A DNA stretch of 55,478 nucleotides from contig CAMQWP010000013.1 in NCBI GenBank assembly GCA_947038565.1, positions 1-55,478 of the forward strand, given 5' to 3'. Numbering within the stretch: position 1 is the first letter of the stretch; every line of letters starts with the position of its first letter. This document shows, piece after piece, positions 16,900 through 25,527 of this stretch. The DNA comes from an uncultured Clostridia bacterium (GTDB taxonomy: Bacteria > Bacillota > Clostridia > Christensenellales > UBA3700). The translations under genes were made by a program, and so were the position numbers. The notes below the pieces were generated by a model that was not told where the DNA came from, did no database searches, and worked only from the letters and a program-made list of their open reading frames with translations.

Positions 16900-16937
16900 C
16901 CTGGTTTTATTTAAAGACAGGAGGGCCACGAACTGTC
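16900..16937 (-). promoter_or_regulatory. preQ1-I type riboswitch aptamer
   Basis: The minus strand reads P1 GACAG, a 12-nt loop TTCGTGGCCCTC, P1' CTGTC, an A-rich tail and CCAGG. The B. subtilis preQ1-I aptamer has the same plan: 5-bp P1, a 12-nt loop starting UUC and ending in the ligand-pairing C, an A-rich tail, then CUAA. Its pseudoknot helix UAG/CUA corresponds here to TGG/CCA, a compensatory change. It lies 20 nt after the predicted start site and upstream of a queuosine precursor transporter gene. The tail is two or three nt longer than in B. subtilis. Confidence 0.72.
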
Positions 16938-16959
16938 TATTATTTTGTTTTCTACAATC

Positions 16960-16988
16960 ATAATACAGCTAAAAAAAAAAATTGTCAA
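16960..16988 (-). promoter_or_regulatory. yhhQ promoter built into the upstream terminator
   Basis: A perfect TTGACA (16983-16988), 17 bp that includes the terminator T-run, and TATTAT (16960-16965). The -35 is the 3' arm of the terminator stem at 16981-17015. Confidence 0.7.
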
Positions 16989-17015
16989 GGAAAAACATAT
17001 AGTTACCTTGACAAT
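16981..17015 (-). terminator. Terminator of the TM2 gene cluster
   Basis: ATTGTCAAGG and CCTTGACAAT make a perfect 10-bp stem, with ten T following on the minus strand (16980-16971). It is about 50 nt past the stop at 17065. Confidence 0.9.
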
Positions 17016-17064
17016 CTATCTTTTTAATTTGTTCCGAATTTAATATCGGTCAGTTTTATCTTAA

Positions 17065-17538
17065 TCAGTTAAATATCTCTGACGCTTTGTCGATAGTCTC
17101 GACTTTATGCTCAGATTCAGGATACATATTAAGAACATCCATGATATTGTTAAAATTTTTCTTGCCAACTGCTTTGTAGCATAAGAAAATATCAACAAGT
17201 AAAAATATTCCAGTTCCTAACAACAACAAATACCCGATCACTACAAGAATTGGTGTTATGAAAAATCCAGCAAATATAAGTATCCAGCTAACAACAGCAA
17301 GTACTATCTTAAGCACGCCGATACCATAGTCTTTTAGATAAAACCTATCCACACCAAAACCGCCTAAGAATATTGATAATAATATTACTATCATCTTATC
17401 ATAAAGCTTCGTCATCATCAGTGCTGAACTTGCCTTTTCGTCCGTTGTATCTAACTTGTTAGATATAATCATTGCAGACTGTCCGTCAACTTTGTCCGAC
17501 ACAGTCATCATTACTCTCATTTTTTGATCTTTATCCAT
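17065..17538 (-). CDS. TM2 domain membrane protein (third of three)
   Basis: A 157-residue protein with a soluble N-terminal region of about 45 residues, then the TM2 signature GGFGVDRFYLKDYGIGVLK between two hydrophobic hairpin segments, a further hydrophobic stretch, and a cytosolic C-terminus. TM2 proteins are widespread and mostly of unknown role. It shares with its two upstream neighbours the N-terminal region, the DRFY motif and an end of the type VD-x-F-x-C-x-K followed by a short Asn-rich helix. AAGGAG precedes the ATG. It is the last gene of the cluster and is followed by a strong terminator. Confidence 0.8.
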   Translation of the reverse strand: MDKDQKMRVMMTVSDKVDGQSAMIISNKLDTTDEKASSALMMTKLYDKMIVILLSIFLGGFGVDRFYLKDYGIGVLKIVLAVVSWILIFAGFFITPILVVIGYLLLLGTGIFLLVDIFLCYKAVGKKNFNNIMDVLNMYPESEHKVETIDKASEIFN

Positions 17539-17584
17539 TTTAATCTCCTTAAAAATGTTGTTAATTTATTATAGTTTTATTTGA

Positions 17585-18091
17585 TTATGTAATATCTTCT
17601 ATATTGTCTAGTGTAGTAATTACTGTAATAGCATTTAAATTTAGTAGTTTTTTATTACACATAAAAACATCTACTATTAAATAAATACCTACCACTGATA
17701 AGCATAAGATAGATATAAAAGAACATGTAAGGTACGGTTTCATAGCTATTAAATGCTCATCTCCATACATCGCACCTAGGGACAGTATCCCGTAAAAGAT
17801 TATGAACATTAAGCTAATTGATGCTATTACCGATGTTATAATTGACACTATTAGCTTAAATATGCCTATACCTTTATCACCGATGTAAAACCTATCAAGA
17901 CCTAGACACCCGCCAAAGACGGATAATAACATTGCATGTTTAGCACTTTTAATATCGCTATAAAATATTTGTTCACAACAATGCTGTGCGTCTTTTTTAC
18001 TTACCATTCTATCGACTTCTATCATGACCTCTCTTCGTACATTTCCTTCTAAAAGATTTTTAATCGCTAATGACTTATTAAAATCATCCAT
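17585..18091 (-). CDS. TM2 domain membrane protein (second of three)
   Basis: The 168-residue paralogue has the TM2 signature GGCLGLDRFYIGDKGIGIFK. It has the same plan as its neighbours: a polar N-terminal region of about 50 residues rich in Lys and Asp, two hydrophobic segments around a longer loop (GAMYGDEHLIAMKPYL), then VDVFMCNKK near the end. The N-terminal region has two adjacent cysteines (QHCCEQ) absent from the others. AAAGGAGAG precedes the ATG. Gaps to the neighbours are 32 and 46 nt, so one transcript is likely. Function unknown. Confidence 0.8.
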   Translation of the reverse strand: MDDFNKSLAIKNLLEGNVRREVMIEVDRMVSKKDAQHCCEQIFYSDIKSAKHAMLLSVFGGCLGLDRFYIGDKGIGIFKLIVSIITSVIASISLMFIIFYGILSLGAMYGDEHLIAMKPYLTCSFISILCLSVVGIYLIVDVFMCNKKLLNLNAITVITTLDNIEDIT

Positions 18092-18123
18092 AAATCTCTC
18101 CTTTGCTTGTGCATTCTATTTGA

Positions 18124-18603
18124 TTAAGCAACATCTACTAAAGTATCTAAAGCATTCATGATTCTATCATTATTTATCTTAAGGCACTTCCTGTAACAGA
18201 AGAAAGCGTCAACTAGACATAATGTAGCTACTAACGTAAGCAATAGAGATCCTACGATGACTACCACCGTATTTATAAGGTATGGAGCTTCATCTACAAT
18301 ACCACTTACTGCTAGTCCTGTTATTATAACCGTAGGTACAATAACCATCAGTAGACTTCCTACAAAGCCTAACATCTTTACAACTCCTAGCTTTATATCT
18401 CCTAGATAAAACCTATCTACTCCAAGACAGCCGAGTATTAGCGATAACGCCATCACCATAATTCTATCAAAAAGAGGGGTCATTGCTATTGCTTGATATA
18501 CCTCATCCTCATCTTTCTTTTTCGCTTTCTCATTTATTATATATAGATTTTGATCATTAACTTTGCCATTAAGCATCATTTTCATTTTTAAAATATCTTC
18601 CAT
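18124..18603 (-). CDS. TM2 domain membrane protein (first of three)
   Basis: The 159-residue paralogue has the TM2 signature GCLGVDRFYLGDIKLGVVK. The N-terminal region (MEDILKMKMMLNGKVNDQN start) resembles that of the third copy (both have a short hydrophobic-charged helix, then G-K/D-V-x-D/G-Q). It ends with VDAFFCYRKC and a helix. GGAGG lies 9 nt before the ATG, and a perfect consensus promoter is upstream, so this is the first gene of the cluster. No partner genes indicate the role. Confidence 0.8.
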   Translation of the reverse strand: MEDILKMKMMLNGKVNDQNLYIINEKAKKKDEDEVYQAIAMTPLFDRIMVMALSLILGCLGVDRFYLGDIKLGVVKMLGFVGSLLMVIVPTVIITGLAVSGIVDEAPYLINTVVVIVGSLLLTLVATLCLVDAFFCYRKCLKINNDRIMNALDTLVDVA

Positions 18604-18668
18604 TCTGATTTACCTCCATAACTTTATTTGTATGATTTTTATATTGGAATTGTAAACTTTGTATATTT

Positions 18669-18697
18669 ATTATAACACATAATTTATAATATGTCAA
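18669..18697 (-). promoter_or_regulatory. Strong promoter of the TM2 cluster
   Basis: Perfect TTGACA (18692-18697), 17 bp, perfect TATAAT (18669-18674), with TGT before the -10. Such a match predicts strong constitutive transcription. Confidence 0.8.
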
Positions 18698-18729
18698 ATA
18701 GCTAGTTTTTAGAACAATTTCGAATAAAA

Positions 18730-18766
18730 AAAGCCACCTACATGCAATCGCAAAATAGGTGACTTT
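18730..18766 (-). terminator. Terminator after the HAD phosphatase gene
   Basis: On the minus strand AAAGTCACCTA pairs with TAGGTGGCTTT (one G-T pair), with a 15-nt loop and a T-run into the TTTTTTT tract. It is about 45 nt past the stop. Confidence 0.8.
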
Positions 18767-18809
18767 ATAATTATACTATATTATATAAATTAGTAATATC
18801 ATTATTTCA

Positions 18810-19469
18810 TTATTCTTTATTCATTAGTTCGGCAAAGTCATTGATGTATATATTTGATACGTTCTTGATATCCTCAATACTGCTCATCGATGAGCTATCA
18901 AACACTCCAACCGTCATAAATCCGCCTGCCTTAGCACTTGTCAAGCCTTGCAGAATGTCTTCAAATACTACGCAATCACTAGGATTAAGATTCATTTTTT
19001 TTGCGGATTTTAAATATACGTCAGGGAATGACTTTCCTCTCGATACTTCACTTACATTAGTAATATTCCTAAAGTAATGCAAAACACCACAATTAGATAA
19101 TACCAACTCAGCAAGCTCTCCGCTTAGTGCTGTCGCGATACCAATACTCACGCCTCTTGACGCAAGCCGTTGCAAATACTCTCGCACATTCGGCTTTAAT
19201 TTAACCTCACTCTCGTATGCTGACTTCGCTAGGCTTATCCATTCGTCTATAAGTGCTTGAGGACTATCGCTCAACTTAAATCTTTCTATTGTATAGTTCG
19301 CAGTTTCGTTAAGCGTCATATGATTTATCGCGTCCATGTAGTCGGTAGGCACTTCATGCCCTCTAGTATTTAAAAACCTTCTATCCACTTCATGCCACAC
19401 CCACATAGAGTCTAATAGAGTACCATCTAGGTCAAATATTGCACCTTTTATATTCTCAAGTCTTTTCAT
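18810..19469 (-). CDS. HAD-superfamily hydrolase, beta-phosphoglucomutase/phosphatase-like
   Basis: The 219-residue product has the HAD nucleophile motif FDLDGTLLDS (about residues 13-22), the IATALSG segment with the motif II Thr, a Lys in RGKSFPDVY (motif III), and VVFEDILQGLTSAKAG (motif IV acidic pair). The helical cap between motifs I and II is of the C1 type, as in beta-phosphoglucomutase and sugar or pyrimidine phosphate phosphatases. The neighbour thiC suggests it might remove phosphate from a thiamine intermediate, but that is only a guess; substrate specificity cannot be read from the sequence. AGGAGG is upstream of the ATG. Confidence 0.85.
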   Translation of the reverse strand: MKRLENIKGAIFDLDGTLLDSMWVWHEVDRRFLNTRGHEVPTDYMDAINHMTLNETANYTIERFKLSDSPQALIDEWISLAKSAYESEVKLKPNVREYLQRLASRGVSIGIATALSGELAELVLSNCGVLHYFRNITNVSEVSRGKSFPDVYLKSAKKMNLNPSDCVVFEDILQGLTSAKAGGFMTVGVFDSSSMSSIEDIKNVSNIYINDFAELMNKE

Positions 19470-19554
19470 TATCCCTCCTATGCATTCTTCTATTAGACAC
19501 CTTAATTAATGCGTTATGATATTTATCAATATTATCTTTTGATTAATTATGTTT

Positions 19555-20865
19555 TTACTCTTGTTCAAGACTTACTTTCTTACCATCTAATATTAAATTA
19601 GTTGTCCTGATAGCACACATTTTACCGCACATAGAACAGCTATGTCTATTCTTTGGTGGGATGCTTTCATAATACGCTCTAGCCTTGCATGGATCAATAG
19701 CATACTTAAACATCTCCTCATAATCTATCTTATGTCTTGCGTCAGACATTTTATTGTCTATGTCTCTAGCACCTTTTATACCCTTTGCAATATCTCCTGC
19801 ATGTGCAGATATCTTAGTCGCTATTACGCCCTCTCTCACATCGTCTACAGAAGGCAGTCTCAAATGCTCGGCAGGAGTTACGTAACATAAAAAGTCCGCA
19901 CCCGCACTAGCAGCAACAGCACCACCAATAGCAGCAGTAATATGATCATAGCCCGGAGCGATATCAGTAACAAGAGGCCCTAATACATAAAAAGGTGCAT
20001 TGTGACAAATACGTTTTTGCATCTTTACATTTGCGTCGATCTCGTTTATTGCCATATGTCCTGGTCCTTCTATCATGACTTGAACATCTTTGTCCCACGC
20101 CCTTTTAGTTAGATATCCTAACTCTATAAGCTCAGCGACTTGTCCGCCGTCAGTAGAATCATCTATACAACCAGGTCGCATAGCGTCTCCTAGGCTGATA
20201 GTTACATCGTACTTTCTAAGTATGTCAAGTACTCTATCGTAATGCTCAAAAAATGGATTTTCATTGCCCGTCATATGCATCCATGCAAATAACAGTGAAC
20301 CTCCGCGAGATACGATATTCATACGCCTTCCCTCTCTCATAAAACCATCTACAACACGCTTATTTATTCCTGCATGAATAGTTACAAAATCCACACCTTG
20401 TTTCGCATGTGCCTCGACTACGTTCATGAAGTCGTCTACAGTTATATCCATAAGGTCTTTTTCTAAGTACCCTATCGCGTCATACATTGGCACAGTGCCT
20501 ATCATTGCAGTAGATCTCTCTATCAGCTTTCCTCTGAATTCATTTGTCTTACCATAATTAGATAAGTCCATAATACCTTCAGCACCGAACTGCAATGCAA
20601 CCTCGACCTTTTCCATCTCTATGCTGTAATCTTTCGCATCACCCGATACACCAAGGTTTACATTGACCTTAGTTCTAAGTCCTGTACCAACGCCCTCTGG
20701 TGATATGCTTTTATGATTAATATTACATGGTATTGCGATCTCGCCGATTGCAACTTTCTCCATGATATACTCTGGTGACAAGTTCTCTTTTTGTGCCACT
20801 ATGATCATCTCTGGTGTGATTATTCCTTTCTTTCCCGCTTCCATTTGTGTTGCATAATTTCTCAT
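19555..20865 (-). CDS. thiC: Phosphomethylpyrimidine synthase ThiC
   Basis: A radical SAM enzyme that rearranges 5-aminoimidazole ribotide into hydroxymethylpyrimidine phosphate, the pyrimidine half of thiamine. The 436-residue length fits the short form of ThiC without the N-terminal extension found in proteobacteria. The C-terminal cluster motif CSMCGKMC supplies the three cysteines of the [4Fe-4S] centre. [16 protein letters not shown] and [10 protein letters not shown] are also typical. AAGGAG precedes the ATG. It is second after thiD, with a 115-nt gap, and both are under the TPP riboswitch at 22127-22203. Confidence 0.97.
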   Translation of the reverse strand: MRNYATQMEAGKKGIITPEMIIVAQKENLSPEYIMEKVAIGEIAIPCNINHKSISPEGVGTGLRTKVNVNLGVSGDAKDYSIEMEKVEVALQFGAEGIMDLSNYGKTNEFRGKLIERSTAMIGTVPMYDAIGYLEKDLMDITVDDFMNVVEAHAKQGVDFVTIHAGINKRVVDGFMREGRRMNIVSRGGSLLFAWMHMTGNENPFFEHYDRVLDILRKYDVTISLGDAMRPGCIDDSTDGGQVAELIELGYLTKRAWDKDVQVMIEGPGHMAINEIDANVKMQKRICHNAPFYVLGPLVTDIAPGYDHITAAIGGAVAASAGADFLCYVTPAEHLRLPSVDDVREGVIATKISAHAGDIAKGIKGARDIDNKMSDARHKIDYEEMFKYAIDPCKARAYYESIPPKNRHSCSMCGKMCAIRTTNLILDGKKVSLEQE

Positions 20866-20980
20866 TTTTTATCTCCTTGTTGATATAAAATTATCATTTG
20901 TTGTTTTCAATTATGATTAGTTTAAATATCTACACAATTGAATTTATTTTACCGTATATAATAGCTATTTAATTATTTGA

Positions 20981-21769
20981 TTAATCCTTATAGAATTTCC
21001 AAAAATGATTTGTAGGCCCGTTACCTTTTCCTATGCTTAGAGAATATCTTATAGCCTCAGTTACATACTCTTTTGCATGCTTAACAGCACTTACTATATC
21101 CTCACCGTTTGCAAGATTACTCGCTATTGCACTAGATAATGTACAGCCTGTACCGTGTGTATTTTTAGTATCAATTCTCTCCGTTACAAAAGAATAAAAC
21201 TGCTCTCCGTCATACAAAATATCAGTCGCATCTCCCTCATAATGACCACCTTTTACTAGCACATGTTCCACGCCCATTTTATGTATAATCTCGCATGCTT
21301 TTTTCATGTCGTCAATTGTGCTTATTTTCATATCCGCAATGCACTCCGCCTCAGGTATATTTGGAGTAATAACTGTCGCTAAAGGCACTATAGTTTTAAG
21401 CAAACAATCGACACTAGACGGAGGCATTAATGCACACCCATTTTTAGCATACATGACAGGATCTACAACGATATTTTTTGGCTTATACTCGATAAGTTTT
21501 TTATATACAGCTTCTATGCATACTGGCGTAGATAACATGCCTATTTTTACCGCATCTACATTTATATCTTCAAATATTGCGTCCATTTGTTCTTCGATCA
21601 TTTTTGGTGTAATATCCAGTATACTTATCACCCTTGAAGTATTCTCCGCTACTACGCAAACTACCACACTCATACCAAACACACCAAGACTAGACATAGT
21701 CTTTAAGTCCGCTTGTATTCCTGCACCACCGCTACAGTCAGAACCTGCTATTGTCAATGCTGTTTTCAT
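20981..21769 (-). CDS. thiD: Hydroxymethylpyrimidine/phosphomethylpyrimidine kinase
   Basis: Phosphorylates HMP and HMP-phosphate to HMP diphosphate for joining with the thiazole. The 262-residue ribokinase-fold protein has AGSDCSGGAGIQADLK at the N-terminus, DPVMYAKNG in the middle, VLVKGGH, and the anion-hole and catalytic segment NTHGTGCTLSSAIA. A strong AAGGAGG site precedes the ATG. It is the first gene after the TPP riboswitch, with an unusually long (about 300 nt) stretch between the riboswitch terminator and the ATG. Confidence 0.96.
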   Translation of the reverse strand: MKTALTIAGSDCSGGAGIQADLKTMSSLGVFGMSVVVCVVAENTSRVISILDITPKMIEEQMDAIFEDINVDAVKIGMLSTPVCIEAVYKKLIEYKPKNIVVDPVMYAKNGCALMPPSSVDCLLKTIVPLATVITPNIPEAECIADMKISTIDDMKKACEIIHKMGVEHVLVKGGHYEGDATDILYDGEQFYSFVTERIDTKNTHGTGCTLSSAIASNLANGEDIVSAVKHAKEYVTEAIRYSLSIGKGNGPTNHFWKFYKD

Positions 21770-22078
21770 TATTTATCCTCCTTGATCTTCTAGTTATACT
21801 ATCAAATTTCGTATTGTTTTTATACTATTTTTCATACATTTATACTACAAACACTTTCTATTTATTTTTAACTTTTGCTTAGTAATATTGCTTTAAAAAC
21901 ATTCGTTATCATTTTGCACTTTTATCGTTGCATTTATCACTTATTTACTTAAAACCCCGTTACGCAAACGCCAAATGTGTTAAATCTAATGTTGTTTATT
22001 GATTATTCTAACTTAATTTGTTTCACTTTTTATACTAATATGTATTTACTTTTATCAGTTTTCTACCAATATAATATA
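21770..22078 (-). other. Long untranslated stretch between TPP riboswitch terminator and thiD
   Basis: About 300 nt of AT-rich sequence with no supportable ORF, strong hairpin or clear promoter. It may be 5' UTR of thiD or hold a weak internal promoter. I see nothing definite in it apart from the thiD ribosome binding site at its end. Confidence 0.5.
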
Positions 22079-22082
22079 AAAA

Positions 22083-22109
22083 ATAGCCTCTCTTTTATAG
22101 AGCGACTAT
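22083..22109 (-). terminator. Terminator of the TPP riboswitch
   Basis: On the minus strand ATAGTCGCTCT and AGAGAGGCTAT pair with one mismatch and end in six T. The arm TCGCTC can instead pair with GAGCGA at the end of the aptamer (22126-22121), giving the antiterminator. Confidence 0.85.
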
Positions 22110-22126
22110 CTATACTTTTATATCGC

Positions 22127-22203
22127 TCCCTACGCTGGTATTAACCATCAGGTTCTAAGGGTTAGATATCATATCCTCTCAACTCATCTCGAGTACCCCT
22201 GCT
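22127..22203 (-). promoter_or_regulatory. TPP riboswitch (THI element) controlling thiD-thiC
   Basis: The minus strand contains the conserved THI-box pieces in order: AGCAGGGGTAC, TTGAGAGG (CTGAGA motif), ACCCTTAGAACCTGAT, and GGTTAATACCAGCGTAGGGA. These are the pyrimidine- and pyrophosphate-sensing arms of the aptamer. A terminator with a competing antiterminator follows, so TPP should stop transcription before thiD. Confidence 0.95.
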
Positions 22204-22208
22204 ATTAT

Positions 22209-22237
22209 ATTATACACTATTACTTATAAAAAGTAAA
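22209..22237 (-). promoter_or_regulatory. Promoter of the TPP riboswitch-thiDC transcript
   Basis: TTTACT (22232-22237), 17 bp, TATAAT (22209-22214). The start is predicted near 22202, so the RNA begins at the 5' end of the aptamer. It lies just after the tenI stop. Confidence 0.65.
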
Positions 22238-22255
22238 GTATTATTTTTGATACTA

Positions 22256-22804
22256 TTAATACGTCAGCATCATAGCACTTGACATAATGCAAATGTCACT
22301 TGTACCACACTTCAAAACAGATGATTTATTATCAGCATTTATTCCACCAATAGCCACCACTGGTATATTTGTCCTCGTGCATATTTCTGATAGAAGTTCA
22401 AGCCCTCTCGCAGGCAGACCAGCCTTGCATTCAGCATCGAAAATGTGTCCGAAAACTATCCTACTCGCTCCTAGTTTTTCAGCGATTAATGCTTCTTCTA
22501 AACTATGAACAGCTACGGATATTTCTCCGTATTTTTCCATATCTTTTAGCTTTGTAAAACATGTATATCCTATGTGTAGTGACAAGTGCTTTAAAAGTGC
22601 TATTTCAGGTCTTCCGTTTACCCATAATTTGATATTTTTATCTTCTGATAATTGCATTATTTTATCTACTAAATATGCATATTCAACATCATTTAAATGC
22701 TTCTCTCTTATTACTATTTCACTTGGTTTATACTTCGCTATACACTCAGCAAGTCTATCTATAAGGCATATATCAATGCTCTTTCCATCAGTAAAAATTA
22801 TCAT
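22256..22804 (-). CDS. tenI: Thiazole tautomerase TenI-like protein
   Basis: The 182-residue TIM-barrel protein belongs to the ThiE/TenI superfamily. The segment FGHIFDAECKAGLPARG closely matches B. subtilis TenI, including the catalytic His, and lacks the PTPTK-type pyrophosphate loop of ThiE. TenI aromatises the thiazole tautomer produced by ThiG. PVVAIGGIN is the conserved phosphate-binding strand. It is shorter at the N-terminus than ThiE. Its ATG overlaps the thiH stop by 4 nt (ATGATAA), so the two are translationally coupled. A true ThiE is encoded separately at 25798-26445. Confidence 0.85.
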   Translation of the reverse strand: MIIFTDGKSIDICLIDRLAECIAKYKPSEIVIREKHLNDVEYAYLVDKIMQLSEDKNIKLWVNGRPEIALLKHLSLHIGYTCFTKLKDMEKYGEISVAVHSLEEALIAEKLGASRIVFGHIFDAECKAGLPARGLELLSEICTRTNIPVVAIGGINADNKSSVLKCGTSDICIMSSAMMLTY

Positions 22805-23955
22805 AGATAAGAGCTATCCGTAAAGATCGGTTGCATTCCTTTTTTCCTAAGCATAGCATCTACTTCTTCTAGCGTACTTTCATCCGCAAGTTCAAATTGA
22901 TTCTCGCTCTTGCTATCGCCATCATGACCGCCCACGCCTACTTGAGAGCCCGCAGATATCTTTGTCGCACATAGTCCAACTACTCCTGCACGGAATTTAG
23001 CATTTTCTCTAGTAGATATATTTATACCCGCAAAAGGCATAAGGATTCTATAAGCAAGCATTACTTGAAGTAGCTGTGTCTCGTGTACATCTTTTGCATT
23101 ATTATCTTCGTATCCTACGCATGGTCGCATACGCGGAGTACTAAAACTTATCTCAGCATGTGGGTATTTTCTTTGTATTAATGTAGCTTGCATACCTACT
23201 GCAAAAGCGTCTTTTCTAAAGTCATCTAGTCCTAGCAATGCACCGAAACAAACACCACGCATACCGCCCTTAAGTGCACGCTCTTGAGAGTCAAATCTAT
23301 ACGGGAATACTCTTTTGCTACCTGATAAATGTTGCTCAGAGTAGGTAGTCTTATTATAAGTTTCCTGATATACGCTGACATAATCAGCTCCGCAATCATG
23401 GAAATACTCATACTCATCACTATTGACAGGGTATATTTCTATGCCGACTGTAGAAAAATATTTTCTAGCAATACGCAATGATTCTCCTACGTATTCTAAA
23501 CTTGATCTTGCTCTACTCTCGCCTGTAAGGATTAGTATTTCTTTGTAGCCGTCGCTAGCAATTGTCTTCAATTCGTTGTCTACTTCAGCAAGTGTAAGTG
23601 CTGTACGATGTATTTTATTCTTACAATTAAAACCACAATATACGCAGTGATTTTCACAAAAATTCGCTATGTATAATGGAGTGTATACGCCTACGGTATT
23701 ACCAAAATGCTCATTAGTTTCCACCTTCGCCCTTTTCGCCATTTGCTCTAGAAAAGGTGCTGCGGCTGGTGATAGCAATGCAGCATAATCTGCAATGCTT
23801 ATTCGCTCATGAGACAATGCTTTTATCACGTCCGACGCGGTGTATGAGTTGTAGTCATATTCATCATAAGCACTCATAACTTCGTTCATTATACTACTGT
23901 CTAATATCTCCATATTAGGCAAGTATTCCATAATATTCATTTTACTATTGTCCAT
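22801..23955 (-). CDS. thiH: 2-iminoacetate synthase (tyrosine lyase) ThiH
   Basis: A radical SAM enzyme that cleaves tyrosine to dehydroglycine (2-iminoacetate) and p-cresol for thiazole synthesis, the oxygen-independent alternative to glycine oxidase ThiO. The 384-residue protein has the cluster motif CENHCVYC (C-x3-C-x2-C) with the following aromatic-Gly pattern, and the conserved VSVYQETYN and SFSTPRMRPC segments. The Shine-Dalgarno GGAGG is formed by the last codons of thiG, 3 nt of gap away. Confidence 0.96.
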   Translation of the reverse strand: MDNSKMNIMEYLPNMEILDSSIMNEVMSAYDEYDYNSYTASDVIKALSHERISIADYAALLSPAAAPFLEQMAKRAKVETNEHFGNTVGVYTPLYIANFCENHCVYCGFNCKNKIHRTALTLAEVDNELKTIASDGYKEILILTGESRARSSLEYVGESLRIARKYFSTVGIEIYPVNSDEYEYFHDCGADYVSVYQETYNKTTYSEQHLSGSKRVFPYRFDSQERALKGGMRGVCFGALLGLDDFRKDAFAVGMQATLIQRKYPHAEISFSTPRMRPCVGYEDNNAKDVHETQLLQVMLAYRILMPFAGINISTRENAKFRAGVVGLCATKISAGSQVGVGGHDGDSKSENQFELADESTLEEVDAMLRKKGMQPIFTDSSYL

Positions 23956-23958
23956 TAA

Positions 23959-24729
23959 TTAGTCCTCCAAAAAACCTGTAAGAGGGCTTGATGCCTCAGC
24001 CTGTTTATTCAGCACTCTTCCAGGACCAGCAAGGTACGCTTCTCTTCCTGACTGTATAGCTTTTGCAAAAGCACTAGCCATCATATTCACGTCATTAGAA
24101 GTAGCTATTGCAGTATTTGCCATCACCGCACTTGCACCCATCTCCATCGCTTCACACGCTTGAGAAGGCTTGCCGATACCAGCATCTACTATTATAGGCA
24201 AGTCGATTTCGTCTATTATCATGCTTATAAAGTCACGAGTTAGTAGACCTTTGTTCGTGCCAATAGGTGCTCCAAGTGGCATTACCGCACTCGCACCTGC
24301 ACTTACTAAGTCTCTTGCTGTATATAGATCTGGATACATGTACGGCATTACTATAAATCCTTCGTTTGCAAGTATTTCAGTCGCCTTTACTGTCTCCGAA
24401 TTATTAGGTAAAAGATACTTACTATCTGCGATTACCTCTAGTTTTATGAAGTCTCCACATCCCATTTCACGGGCAAGTCTTGCTATCCTAACTGCTTCTT
24501 TATGATCTCTAGCACCACTAGTATTAGGTATCAACGTGATCCCTTCAGGTATGTAATCTAGGATATTATTTTCTCCGCCTATATTAGTTCTTCTAAGAGC
24601 AACAGTTATCATTTCTACTTTTGCATGCTCTACTACTGCATTCATTAATTCTAGTGAAAACTTTCCTGATCCTAAGATAAATCTTGAGTCAAACTCATGA
24701 CCGCCTATAATTAATTTGTCGTTGTTCAT
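23959..24729 (-). CDS. thiG: Thiazole synthase ThiG
   Basis: Condenses deoxyxylulose 5-phosphate, dehydroglycine and the sulfur carried on ThiS thiocarboxylate to form the thiazole phosphate. The 256-residue barrel has the early Gly-rich segment [10 protein letters not shown], the imine-forming Lys in [19 protein letters not shown] and [22 protein letters not shown]. The N-terminus fits the family start, five nt after the thiF stop, with GGAGGAAT as ribosome binding site. Confidence 0.97.
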   Translation of the reverse strand: MNNDKLIIGGHEFDSRFILGSGKFSLELMNAVVEHAKVEMITVALRRTNIGGENNILDYIPEGITLIPNTSGARDHKEAVRIARLAREMGCGDFIKLEVIADSKYLLPNNSETVKATEILANEGFIVMPYMYPDLYTARDLVSAGASAVMPLGAPIGTNKGLLTRDFISMIIDEIDLPIIVDAGIGKPSQACEAMEMGASAVMANTAIATSNDVNMMASAFAKAIQSGREAYLAGPGRVLNKQAEASSPLTGFLED

Positions 24730-24734
24730 TATAT

Positions 24735-25526
24735 TTATTCCTCCATATTACCTAATAATATTCTTAGCACCATGTTCGCTTGATGCCCTGCGTTTATATT
24801 TACTCTGGGTGACATTAATCCACTACCGCACTTTGCCTCGCTAGTTCCGTCTCCCACCACATATAGCCTATTAAAAACACGCTTTGTAACTATATCGTTG
24901 CTACTACCATACCCCGCCATGCCAGAGCTAGCAACTACGATTTTTTTACTGTTTTCTAGCACTGTCTCTACAAGCATTGCCTTACTATCAGCATCATCGA
25001 ATGCCTCTACTACGATATCAGCACATTTAATACTATCCATGATATTGTCAGCATTTAACTTCTTGTCTACGACGCTTATTTTAATGTAAGGATTTATCAT
25101 CAATATCCTATCTGACATTGCTCTTGTCTTGCTCTTTCCTATATCACTTATGTAGTAGGCTTGTCTATTTAAATTAGTAGGCTCTACCACGTCATAATCA
25201 ATAAGTATCAACTGCCCGATGCCTAGCCTTGCTAGCATACATGCTATGTTTGAGCCAAGCCCGCCAAGTCCGCATACTGCTACACTTGCACTGCTCACCG
25301 CTTTATTTACAACGTCACCATTGCGTGATGTCATCATTCTGTATAGCATTTCTTCTGTTGGCATTTGCCCCTTGCTTACGATAATGATATCCATACTTTC
25401 ACTGATCGTAGTATCATGCATGACATTATAACCATCTACTACCACCACATCATCAGCACTGCAAATATCGCATATTCGACTATTATCATCTACAAATTGC
25501 TCTTTTAGATTGACTAATACTCTCAT
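24735..25526 (-). CDS. thiF: ThiS adenylyltransferase ThiF (family 2, with N-terminal extension)
   Basis: Adenylates the C-terminus of ThiS before sulfur transfer. The 263-residue product has an N-terminal region of about 70 residues with no catalytic motif, then a Rossmann E1-like domain: [21 protein letters not shown] nucleotide loop, [13 protein letters not shown] with the key Asp and Arg, and [10 protein letters not shown]. No CxxC zinc knuckles are seen, as in the clostridial ThiF subgroup. I chose the ATG at 25526 because GGTGGTGGG, the end of thiS, serves as ribosome binding site; an upstream in-frame start adds six unsupported residues. Confidence 0.9.
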   Translation of the reverse strand: MRVLVNLKEQFVDDNSRICDICSADDVVVVDGYNVMHDTTISESMDIIIVSKGQMPTEEMLYRMMTSRNGDVVNKAVSSASVAVCGLGGLGSNIACMLARLGIGQLILIDYDVVEPTNLNRQAYYISDIGKSKTRAMSDRILMINPYIKISVVDKKLNADNIMDSIKCADIVVEAFDDADSKAMLVETVLENSKKIVVASSGMAGYGSSNDIVTKRVFNRLYVVGDGTSEAKCGSGLMSPRVNINAGHQANMVLRILLGNMEE

Positions 25527-25527
25527 A

